A stretch of 64,000 nucleotides of DNA. Origin: Bacteriovoracales bacterium (lineage in GTDB: Bacteria > Bdellovibrionota > Bacteriovoracia > Bacteriovoracales > Bacteriovoracaceae). Position numbers and translations under genes: made by a program. Shown here in pieces: positions 27,357 to 34,276 of this stretch. Numbering within the stretch: position 1 is the first letter of the stretch; every line of letters begins with the position of its first letter. The stretch is taken from contig JASBRV010000135.1 in the NCBI GenBank assembly GCA_030149295.1, positions 184,941-248,940 on the forward strand. The letters are read 5' to 3'. The notes below the pieces were generated by a model. That model ran no database searches. It saw only the letters and a list, made by a program, of their open reading frames with translations, and was not told where the DNA came from.

Positions 27357-27482
27357 TTGTAACTCCTTAGTTTGTGGTCACGACATGATAGGGGTTGCCC
27401 TCCTACTAGGCAAATTATTTAGCCCCAGAGGCGTCTATTAAAGGGGCTTAAGGCCATTTTGAAGCGTGGCGATAAGCCATGT

Positions 27483-28712
27483 ATGAGAACATACACAATA
27501 GCGGCAATCCTAGTGGGCTTCGGCCTCTTATCAACCTCGTGCACACCACAAGACTGTGCCAAGTACCCCGAGCTTCAAGCTTGTCAGGACACTGGAGCTA
27601 ATCCCGATGATCCTGGACGTGATCCTGCGGGGGAAGATGATCCGGTTCAAGATAATGATCCAATTCAGGATGATCCTGGAGATCCAAATGACCCAGGAGG
27701 TCCAAGTGATCCAGGAGACTCTACGGGAAGCTTTGATTGGCAATTAAATGCCGATTATATCGCTCAAATTGTGGATGATAATAACAATAATGATGAACTG
27801 TCTTTGGTGAGAAGAAGAGAAACCTTTTCTAGAGGGGATGAGTGTCATGCTCCTCTACAAAATAATCAAAGATTTGCTGACTCTATTAGCTACTTTATAG
27901 ATGAACTCACGAGTGGCCGTAAGGTTCAGCTTCAGGGGATTGCGAGTTTTTATGGTATGCCTAGTAGTGATGCGACTTACTTTCCTGTTGGTCTTATGAC
28001 TCATCCTCTTTGTCGAGTCACAAGAAGCACGCTTTCAAACACGGTAAGAAATGTTCCTGATAATGCAACGATCGGCCTTGCTCAACGCTTTGCTGATGAT
28101 CACAACCGTTTTCGTGCTGAGGCTAATAATGGAAGTGACCAAGGAAAAGAAGACTTTAAAAAACTTTGGGGCAAATTCTTTGGCTGTTTAGCGTACACGG
28201 AAAGCTTATCAACTGCAGATACGCCCTCCTCTCAAAGAGTTGCCGATCGTCTTTCTCCAAGAGGTTACAGAAAGCCTGCTGGTGTGAAGTTTTATGATGA
28301 TCCTCAACAGTCTCAGGCAAGTCGTTACAATATTGGCCTCTTTCAGTTCACGCCGACATATGGAGGAAATATTAATCCCTGTTTTAGACAGTGGAATCGA
28401 GACTATCCAAGTTGTAGCATTTCTAATGGAAGCCAAGGTGAGATGGTCAAAGTTGTTGGCTCCTCGCTTCAGCATTTTAATGCTTATTGTGGGGTTCATA
28501 AGTTAGTGCAGACTTTCTCGGTTCAAGTGAATTCAAGTAAGTCACGCAACACTCACCCAGACAATAGGCAGGGAAGTGGACTTAAGCCAAGTGAGCAAAG
28601 ATGTGTCACACCTCACTTTTGGGCAGGCTGGGCCTATAACCATTTTGGTCCTCTCCAGAACTCAACGGGTAGTAATCTTGGTAAGTTACTAAGGTGTGTA
28701 TATGCTCAGTAG
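27483..28712 (+). CDS. Lipoprotein with Asp/Pro-rich linker and possible lysozyme-like domain
   Basis: 409 residues from the ATG at 27483. An in-frame TTG at 27459 adds eight residues before the signal. The signal MRTYTIAAILVGFGLLSTSC ends in a lipobox. A linker (residues about 40-82) is built of DP, DPG and DDP units. The folded part has AYTESL (a possible catalytic Glu-Ser) and, 60 residues on, NIGLFQFTPTYGG, which resembles the ES...GLFQ pattern of soluble lytic transglycosylases. Peptidoglycan cleavage is therefore plausible but not established. Several Cys are present in the C-terminal half. The Shine-Dalgarno is weak. Confidence 0.65.
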   Translation: MRTYTIAAILVGFGLLSTSCTPQDCAKYPELQACQDTGANPDDPGRDPAGEDDPVQDNDPIQDDPGDPNDPGGPSDPGDSTGSFDWQLNADYIAQIVDDNNNNDELSLVRRRETFSRGDECHAPLQNNQRFADSISYFIDELTSGRKVQLQGIASFYGMPSSDATYFPVGLMTHPLCRVTRSTLSNTVRNVPDNATIGLAQRFADDHNRFRAEANNGSDQGKEDFKKLWGKFFGCLAYTESLSTADTPSSQRVADRLSPRGYRKPAGVKFYDDPQQSQASRYNIGLFQFTPTYGGNINPCFRQWNRDYPSCSISNGSQGEMVKVVGSSLQHFNAYCGVHKLVQTFSVQVNSSKSRNTHPDNRQGSGLKPSEQRCVTPHFWAGWAYNHFGPLQNSTGSNLGKLLRCVYAQ

Positions 28713-28757
28713 GAGAATTTTACACTGAACTAGCATTTTTTTATGCAATGACATAAA

Positions 28758-28787
28758 CCCTCAATATCACCTTATTGAGGGTTTTTT
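28758..28787 (+). terminator. Terminator-like hairpin fused to the next gene's ribosome-binding site
   Basis: CCCTCAATA, a 6-base loop and TATTGAGGG form a perfect 9-bp stem, followed by six Ts. The ATG of the next gene begins directly after the T-run. The GAGGG of the 3' arm is the only Shine-Dalgarno for that gene, 6 bases from its ATG. The element could end the upstream lipoprotein transcript and also hide or expose the ribosome-binding site. Confidence 0.75.
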
Positions 28788-29174
28788 ATGAAACAAATTA
28801 TCTTGTTATCTATGCTTTTGAGTAACTCCATCTGGGCTTTCGCCGGAGTCTTAGAGGGTGCTTACTTGGGTCAAATGCCACGCTGTGGAGTTGAAGTTTC
28901 CTTTGATAGTGATGATGCCCTAAATTTTCAGATTATAGATAAAAAGGGAAATGAGGATCTTAATGAGACTGTGCCTCTCTATGTCCTTGAATCGGGCATA
29001 AAAATGGGCTCTTTTACCTATGAAAAAGAATTCTTTGGTCAAAGCGGAAAAGTAAAAGTCTCTGTAAAAGGTAAAGTATTGCGTCAGCAGCTAAAGTCTT
29101 TGGAAATAAAAAAGGTCTATGGCCTTTTTAACTTTGACGTCGCTCGTTGTAATGACCTCACAAGAGTTTTTTAA
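28788..29174 (+). CDS. Small secreted protein of unknown function
   Basis: 128 residues with a signal peptide (MKQIILLSMLLSNSIWAFA) and a beta-rich mature part of about 109 residues. Two cysteines (MPRCG and ARCND) could form one disulfide. No family is recognised. The ATG abuts the T-run of a terminator hairpin that also contains its Shine-Dalgarno, so expression may require transcription read-through or refolding of that hairpin. It is followed by the AdoMet decarboxylase gene. Confidence 0.65.
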   Translation: MKQIILLSMLLSNSIWAFAGVLEGAYLGQMPRCGVEVSFDSDDALNFQIIDKKGNEDLNETVPLYVLESGIKMGSFTYEKEFFGQSGKVKVSVKGKVLRQQLKSLEIKKVYGLFNFDVARCNDLTRVF

Positions 29175-29244
29175 TTCCACAAAACCTCTAGAAATTGGTA
29201 TCTTTTGAGTTCCTTTGATTCATTGTTTTAATGGGAGATGCCTC

Positions 29245-30186
29245 GTGTTTTTTGAAGGCGCTGAAAAAAAATTAGAAATTATCGTTGCCCCAAAACTTCA
29301 ACCACTTAATAAGCTACCAAAAGATTTTTGGGAAAAACTTGTGGCTAAGTGTGAAGCCACTATTCTTTCAACGATTTCAAATGACAAGCAAACGGCTTAT
29401 TTACTGAGTGAGTCGAGTCTCTTTGTCTGGGATGATCGGATATTGATGTTAACCTGTGGAGAAACCAAGCTCATCGAGTCGGCCCTCTACTTTATGGAAG
29501 AGATTGGTCACGAAAATGTGGAATGCCTTTTCTTTCAAAGAAAAAATGAATATCGCTCCCACCTCCAACCATCTGACTTCATTGCTGATGCCAAAAGACT
29601 GGGAAAACTTCTTGAGGGAGAAGCTCTTCGGTTAGGGAAAATGCACTCTCATCACACACAACTCTTTTATACGACTAAGGATTATCAACCCATTGAAGAA
29701 GATCGCACCTGTGAACTCTTGATGTATGACATGGCACCTGAGGTAATCGATTTTCTCACGCGAGAAGATTTAACAAAGGATGAAGTGAGAAATTTTTTTC
29801 AGCTTGAGAAGCTCTTGCCGGGCTTTGAGTTAGATGACTTTGTTTTTCAACCTTATGGTTACTCTCTCAACGGGATTAGAGGGGAGGATTATTTCACTAT
29901 TCATGTGACGCCTCAGGAAACGAGTCCCTATGTGAGCTTTGAGACTAACTTGAAGATTTGTGAAAAAAGCCAAGTTCTTCTTCATCAAATCTTAGAGATA
30001 TTGAGACCTTTCTCTTTTGATGTAATGACTTTTAATTGCTCAACAGAATTTGATTTTGGGTCGACTTATATGAAAACCATTCACGTTAACGATAGCTTGA
30101 GTATCGGTTATGATGTTCACTTTCGTTACTACAATAAGAGAATGGACGCCCCGGAAAAAGTCTATCGTTATAAAGAACTTATTTAA
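29245..30186 (+). CDS. S-adenosylmethionine decarboxylase, eukaryotic type
   Basis: 313 residues from a GTG at 29245 (GGGAG 7 bases upstream; an earlier TTG at 29215 lacks support). It is a pyruvoyl enzyme making decarboxylated AdoMet for spermidine. It aligns with eukaryotic AdoMetDC, not the short bacterial SpeD. FFEGAEK at residues 2-8 matches the human Phe7-Glu8-Glu11 site. LSESSLFV (cleavage before Ser57), TCG (Cys71), YGYSLNG (Ser207) and TIHVTP (His220) match human Ser68, Cys82, Ser229 and His243. The ribose-binding Glu247 of human is Gln224 here. spermidine synthase (speE) follows directly, supporting the role. Confidence 0.92.
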   Translation: MFFEGAEKKLEIIVAPKLQPLNKLPKDFWEKLVAKCEATILSTISNDKQTAYLLSESSLFVWDDRILMLTCGETKLIESALYFMEEIGHENVECLFFQRKNEYRSHLQPSDFIADAKRLGKLLEGEALRLGKMHSHHTQLFYTTKDYQPIEEDRTCELLMYDMAPEVIDFLTREDLTKDEVRNFFQLEKLLPGFELDDFVFQPYGYSLNGIRGEDYFTIHVTPQETSPYVSFETNLKICEKSQVLLHQILEILRPFSFDVMTFNCSTEFDFGSTYMKTIHVNDSLSIGYDVHFRYYNKRMDAPEKVYRYKELI

Positions 30187-30204
30187 TTGAATGAAGGAAT
30201 ACTT

Positions 30205-31074
30205 ATGAACTCAGAACTTTGGATTGAAGAGAAACTCGAAGATTATCTTGGGCTGCGAATGAAGGTCGAAAAAACTCTTTTTTCAGGAAAAAGCCCTTTT
30301 CAAGCCGTTGACGTAGTTGAAACTAAAGGCCATGGCAAGATGCTTTTAAATGATGGCTTGATTATGGTGACTGAAAGAGATGAATTTGTTTATCACGATA
30401 TGATTACCCACGTGCCTCTCTTTGTTCACCCTAATCCTAAAAATGTTTTGGTGATCGGTGGTGGCGACGGTGGAACCGCCCGAGAAGTCATCCGGCATAA
30501 GAGCGTAGAAAAATGCACCATGGTTGAAATTGACGAAATGGTTGTCAATGCCTGTAAAGAGTTTATCCCGCAGACATCTTGTAAGTTAGATGATCCAAGA
30601 ATTGATCTCATTATTGGTGATGGTGTGGAGTTTGTGAAACAAGCACGGGCAAAAGGTCAGCATTTTGACGTGATCATTGTCGATAGCACTGATCCAATTG
30701 GACCAGCTCAACCTCTCTTTGGTACAGAGTTTTATGAAGATATTCATGGCTGTCTTAGCGAGGACGGTATTGTCGTAAGCCAAGGGGAAAGCCCTTTTTA
30801 CCAAGAAGAGATGCAAAATAAATTAGTAAATATTATTTCTGGAATCTTTCCTTTAGTGAGTATTTATAACTTTAGTAATCTTACTTATCCTGGTGGACTT
30901 TGGTCCTTCACTTTTGGCTCTAAGAAATACCATCCATTAAGAGATTTTGACTCTCAAAGGGTGAGTGATTCTGGTCTTGATTTTGAATATTACAATAAAG
31001 ACATTCACCTGGGCTCTTTTGCTATTCCCACATTTCAAAGAAAGAGGCTTGCTTCTTGGCTTAAAGACTCCTAA
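30205..31074 (+). CDS. speE: Spermidine synthase (polyamine aminopropyltransferase)
   Basis: 289 residues. It transfers the aminopropyl group of decarboxylated AdoMet to putrescine. VLVIGGGDGGTAREVIRH (residues about 80-97), the VEIDEMVV acidic site, IIGDGVEF, and the catalytic DSTDPIGPA motif are all present. The start at 30205 has AAGGA 7 bases upstream; an in-frame TTG at 30187 would add six residues. It follows the eukaryotic-type AdoMet decarboxylase by 18 bases, so the two steps of spermidine formation are one operon. No putrescine-forming decarboxylase is seen in the window. Confidence 0.95.
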   Translation: MNSELWIEEKLEDYLGLRMKVEKTLFSGKSPFQAVDVVETKGHGKMLLNDGLIMVTERDEFVYHDMITHVPLFVHPNPKNVLVIGGGDGGTAREVIRHKSVEKCTMVEIDEMVVNACKEFIPQTSCKLDDPRIDLIIGDGVEFVKQARAKGQHFDVIIVDSTDPIGPAQPLFGTEFYEDIHGCLSEDGIVVSQGESPFYQEEMQNKLVNIISGIFPLVSIYNFSNLTYPGGLWSFTFGSKKYHPLRDFDSQRVSDSGLDFEYYNKDIHLGSFAIPTFQRKRLASWLKDS

Positions 31075-31086
31075 GAGGTCTTAAAT

Positions 31087-31557
31087 ATGGCAAAGAAATT
31101 TTGGCTAATGAAATCTGAACCCGATGAGTTCTCAATTTTGGATCTTAAGAGAGTTAAGAAAGAGGCTTGGAGTGGTGTGAGAAATTACCAAGCAAGAAAC
31201 TTTATGAGAGATGAGATGAGTGTTGGTGATGAAGTACTTTTTTATCACTCTAGTACCAATCCTCCCGGTGTTGCCGGCATTATGACCATTGCCAGCAAGG
31301 CTTATCCCGATCCGCTTCAGTTTAAAAAATCTTCGAAATATTATGATGAAAAGGCTAGCAAGGAAAACCCGCGCTGGTTCCTTGTCGATGTAAAGTTCAA
31401 GGCGATCTTTCCAGATTATGTTACTTTAAAAAAATTAAAGGATGAAAAGAAATTAGCAGAGATGAAGATCTTACAAAAAGGAAACCGTCTTAGTATCACT
31501 CCTGTTAGTGCTTCTCACTTTAACCATATTTGTAAGCTTGGAGGCTTAAAATTATGA
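31087..31557 (+). CDS. EVE domain protein (THYN1-like)
   Basis: 156 residues. EVE domain hallmarks are KFWLMKSEPDEFSI, the AWSGVRNYQARNFMRDEM loop, GDEVLFYHSS and the C-terminal LQKGNRLSITPVS. EVE belongs to the PUA-like fold that reads modified bases in DNA or RNA; the ligand of stand-alone bacterial members is largely unknown. GAGG lies 8 bases before the ATG. It is 12 bases after speE and overlaps the next gene by four bases (ATGA), so it belongs to the speE operon by spacing. Confidence 0.9.
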   Translation: MAKKFWLMKSEPDEFSILDLKRVKKEAWSGVRNYQARNFMRDEMSVGDEVLFYHSSTNPPGVAGIMTIASKAYPDPLQFKKSSKYYDEKASKENPRWFLVDVKFKAIFPDYVTLKKLKDEKKLAEMKILQKGNRLSITPVSASHFNHICKLGGLKL

Positions 31558-32525
31558 GGTATATCTTTAGTCTTATTTCGTTTCTTATTTTAGCCTCCTC
31601 GGCCAATGCAAAGACTTTTGAAGTCAATACTCAGCATAGCTTTGTTAATTTTGAATTGGATTATATGAAAGTTTCCACGGTCAAGGGAGCTTTTGAAGAT
31701 TTTCGCGGAGTTTTTGATTGGGATGATCAAAAAAAAGAACTTAAAGATATTGAGTTTGTCATTAAGTCCGAATCTATTAATACAAGAGATGCAAAAAGAG
31801 ACAATCATCTCCGAAGAAAAGATTTTTTTCACGTCAAAAAATATCCTCACATCTCTTTTAAAGGAACAAAAGTCATCTCTAAAAATCAAACTCCTATAAA
31901 AGTCATCGGTGAGGTAACCATTAAGGGAGTAAAGAAAGAGATGGCCTTTGATATCGATTGGAAAGGACTTCATCGCGATCCTGTGGATAAGAAAAAGCGA
32001 TCCCTCTTTTTTGAGGTTGAGGGGAGTATCAATCGACAAGATTTTGATATCACTTGGAATAAGGCCTTGGACCAAGGGGGCTGGGTTGTCGGTGAAAAAG
32101 TTGACTTTGAAATCGTTGTTGAGGCCAACCCTACCGATTCACGAGCCGCTTTTAGTCGTTTTTATATGAAGAAATCTGATGTCTTGCCTGGCACAACAGA
32201 CAAGGAATCTGTATTTGGATCTGATAATTTAGAAAAAAAAAACTTCAAAATAAATGATATCCCTAAAACCTTAGTTTCCTCAGAAGCTAAAGGCCCCACC
32301 CCGGAGTATGGAAAAAGCCTTAAAGATATCTTCATCGGTTTCTTCTTATTTTTAGCTCTTTGCGCAGCAGGCTTTTTCTTAAAGAAAAAAAGTTTGTCTA
32401 TCCTCGAAACTAAAATGGGAGAGAAAAAAGCTGAGTTGTTAAGTGATTTTATTCTCTACGCCCTTCTTTTTGTTGTAGCTGTCGTCTTAGCTCCCTATAT
32501 GGGCTACAGCAAGTATTTTTCTTAG
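31554..32525 (+). CDS. YceI-like protein with C-terminal membrane anchor
   Basis: 323 residues. A signal peptide (MRYIFSLISFLILASSANA) precedes a YceI-type lipocalin-like domain (residues about 20-185), visible in FEVNTQHSFVNFELDYMKV, the NHLRRKDFFHVKKYPHISF block and VIGEVTIKGVKK. Family members bind isoprenoid or fatty-acid-like ligands in the periplasm. Unusually, about 140 residues follow: a linker, then two hydrophobic helices (IFIGFFLFLALCAAGFFL and FILYALLFVVAVVLAPY) that would fix it in the inner membrane. Its ATG overlaps the EVE stop. Confidence 0.85.
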   Translation: MRYIFSLISFLILASSANAKTFEVNTQHSFVNFELDYMKVSTVKGAFEDFRGVFDWDDQKKELKDIEFVIKSESINTRDAKRDNHLRRKDFFHVKKYPHISFKGTKVISKNQTPIKVIGEVTIKGVKKEMAFDIDWKGLHRDPVDKKKRSLFFEVEGSINRQDFDITWNKALDQGGWVVGEKVDFEIVVEANPTDSRAAFSRFYMKKSDVLPGTTDKESVFGSDNLEKKNFKINDIPKTLVSSEAKGPTPEYGKSLKDIFIGFFLFLALCAAGFFLKKKSLSILETKMGEKKAELLSDFILYALLFVVAVVLAPYMGYSKYFS

Positions 32526-32608
32526 TTCTGAAGCACGATGTAAACCTAAGAAGGTGAATTAAATTAGCCACTTAGACAATTTGTCAGAAATTGAAACTCC
32601 ATCTCTCA

Positions 32609-32639
32609 TTCCTTTTTTTCTACTATGAGAAAAAAGGAG
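32609..32639 (+). promoter_or_regulatory. A/U-rich hairpin masking the Shine-Dalgarno of the next gene
   Basis: The arm TTCCTTTTTTTCT can pair with AGAAAAAAGGAG around loop ACTATG, with one bulged T. The 3' arm holds the AAGGAG that serves the ATG at 32646. A ribosome-binding site buried in a weak A/U stem resembles an RNA thermometer or other translational switch. This is read from the sequence and folding is not measured. Confidence 0.45.
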
Positions 32640-32645
32640 TAAATT

Positions 32646-33224
32646 ATGAAATTAACAACATTGATCGTTTTAGTGAGTGCATTTTCACTAATTTCTTGTG
32701 GAAAAGGTGAGGATGAGCAAAAACGCATAGATTTAACTAATACCAAATTCTCTGCTTTTATTACTCACCAAAATGGTGCTGAGGTTAAAGAAGATCTCAT
32801 TTTAAGAAGCACGGGCTCCCAAACAGGCTTTTTTAATACGGTAGGTTTTGGTTTTAAGGGTTCAATCTCAAATGGCCACTGCATGATAAGTGGCACTCAG
32901 TTCGGCTCAGATCTTCGGCTAAGTCTCGATAGTAATGGTCAATACCTCCTTTATCGCGACGATTCTTCTTTCTATGGTTATACCCATGCTGAGAAAAGTA
33001 TTTATGGTATCAGAGGGGATTGGTCTGTTGATGGGGATGATATGGTCCTTTCAGGTGTCGCTAGAAGCCTGGATGAGGACACTGAGTCAATAGGGAGTAA
33101 CTGCGTACTTTTGAAAGTCAATGAGGAAAAGAGTTTTACTCATATCCAAGGGCCTAAACTTACCAACCTTTACGGTGTGGGACAGAAGCTAGAGAAGGGG
33201 CAGTGCTTTCAGATTTGTCAGTAG
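32646..33224 (+). CDS. Lipoprotein of unknown function
   Basis: 192 residues. The signal MKLTTLIVLVSAFSLISC has a good lipobox (LISC, Cys18). The mature part is beta-rich, with an immunoglobulin- or lipocalin-like look and Cys in GHCMIS, SNCVLL and GQCFQIC. No family is recognised. The Shine-Dalgarno is strong (AAGGAG) but lies in a hairpin arm (32609-32639). A separate promoter is likely, because 120 bases separate it from yceI. Confidence 0.7.
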   Translation: MKLTTLIVLVSAFSLISCGKGEDEQKRIDLTNTKFSAFITHQNGAEVKEDLILRSTGSQTGFFNTVGFGFKGSISNGHCMISGTQFGSDLRLSLDSNGQYLLYRDDSSFYGYTHAEKSIYGIRGDWSVDGDDMVLSGVARSLDEDTESIGSNCVLLKVNEEKSFTHIQGPKLTNLYGVGQKLEKGQCFQICQ

Positions 33225-33296
33225 GTGTGAAAGTCTTTGTTAGTAACGAAAAATAGATAATTCAATTAAAATAAAGGTCTAACAGAAGGAATTGTT

Positions 33297-34205
33297 ATGA
33301 TCGAAATGCTAAAGATTAGCCTCGTTTTCTTATTTGCCACTACTCCCACCCATGCTTTTTCTAAGTTTGATAATCATGACTATGTAGATGGTCCTGGGAT
33401 CTTTAGTGACTCTGGTATTAGGGGGCCTCGTTACAGCGAGCAAATAAAAACCATGAAAGAACTCGCAAAGAAAAGACCTGATATCGTCAGGGTGGTTGAG
33501 TATGGCAAAAGCATTCGTGGTAAAACCCTAACGGCAATTCTACTAGAACCAAAAAATTTACCGGTAACTAAGTTCGCTCTTGTGACAGGAGCTACCCACG
33601 GTAATGAGTATCTTAATATCGTAGATCGATTAACTCAGGCGCTTTTGGATTCAAACACGGACGTCTTGGAAAACTACATTGCGTCGGGGGGAGCTCTCCT
33701 TGTCGTTCCCATTATGAACCCTGATGGATATGACCGAAGAAGAAGAGGAAATGCTAAAAGGGTCGATCTAAATCGAGACTGGCCTAACTCGAGGTCACCA
33801 AAACCAAGTGAATTTAAACAACCTGAATCGGAAGCTCTATCAAAACTTGTGGAAAACTTTCTGTCAGATAATCCTCTTACAAAGTTAAATTTTGCCATGG
33901 ATTATCACTGCTGTGTAGATGGTATGCTCTTAAAGCCTTGGGGTTATCAAAAGGGTGAGTACATGAGTCAAAATGAAGAAATACGATTTAATTATTTTGT
34001 TGATCCCATGCTTAAGTACTTTCCTAGGCCAGGTAAGGTTGGAACGCCTCCTGATCTTCTTTATTCCGCCCAGGGGACAACTCTTGATTATTGGTTTGAT
34101 CAATATGGTGCTATTTCTCTGACTTATGAAGGAACACGAAGGAAAGAGGAGGGGATGCTTTCTTTTCATGTCTTGTGGTGGGAAGATATTCTTCAAAATA
34201 TCTAG
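33297..34205 (+). CDS. Secreted M14 family zinc carboxypeptidase
   Basis: 302 residues with a signal peptide (MIEMLKISLVFLFATTPTHA). M14 features are in order: zinc ligands in GATHGNEYLN (H..E), MNPDGYDRRRRGN, the substrate Arg in RVDLNRDWPN, the third zinc ligand His in MDYHCCVDG, and the catalytic Glu in LTYEGTRR. AAGGA lies 6 bases before the ATG. M14 enzymes cut C-terminal amino acids from proteins, or act on murein tripeptides in the MpaA branch. The target here is unknown. The following gene also encodes a secreted protein. Confidence 0.88.
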   Translation: MIEMLKISLVFLFATTPTHAFSKFDNHDYVDGPGIFSDSGIRGPRYSEQIKTMKELAKKRPDIVRVVEYGKSIRGKTLTAILLEPKNLPVTKFALVTGATHGNEYLNIVDRLTQALLDSNTDVLENYIASGGALLVVPIMNPDGYDRRRRGNAKRVDLNRDWPNSRSPKPSEFKQPESEALSKLVENFLSDNPLTKLNFAMDYHCCVDGMLLKPWGYQKGEYMSQNEEIRFNYFVDPMLKYFPRPGKVGTPPDLLYSAQGTTLDYWFDQYGAISLTYEGTRRKEEGMLSFHVLWWEDILQNI

Positions 34206-34276
34206 GCTCTAAGGTTTTGATTTTACTAAGTTTTTTTATCATCAAGAATACACCCTAAACAACCGATAAAGACAAG

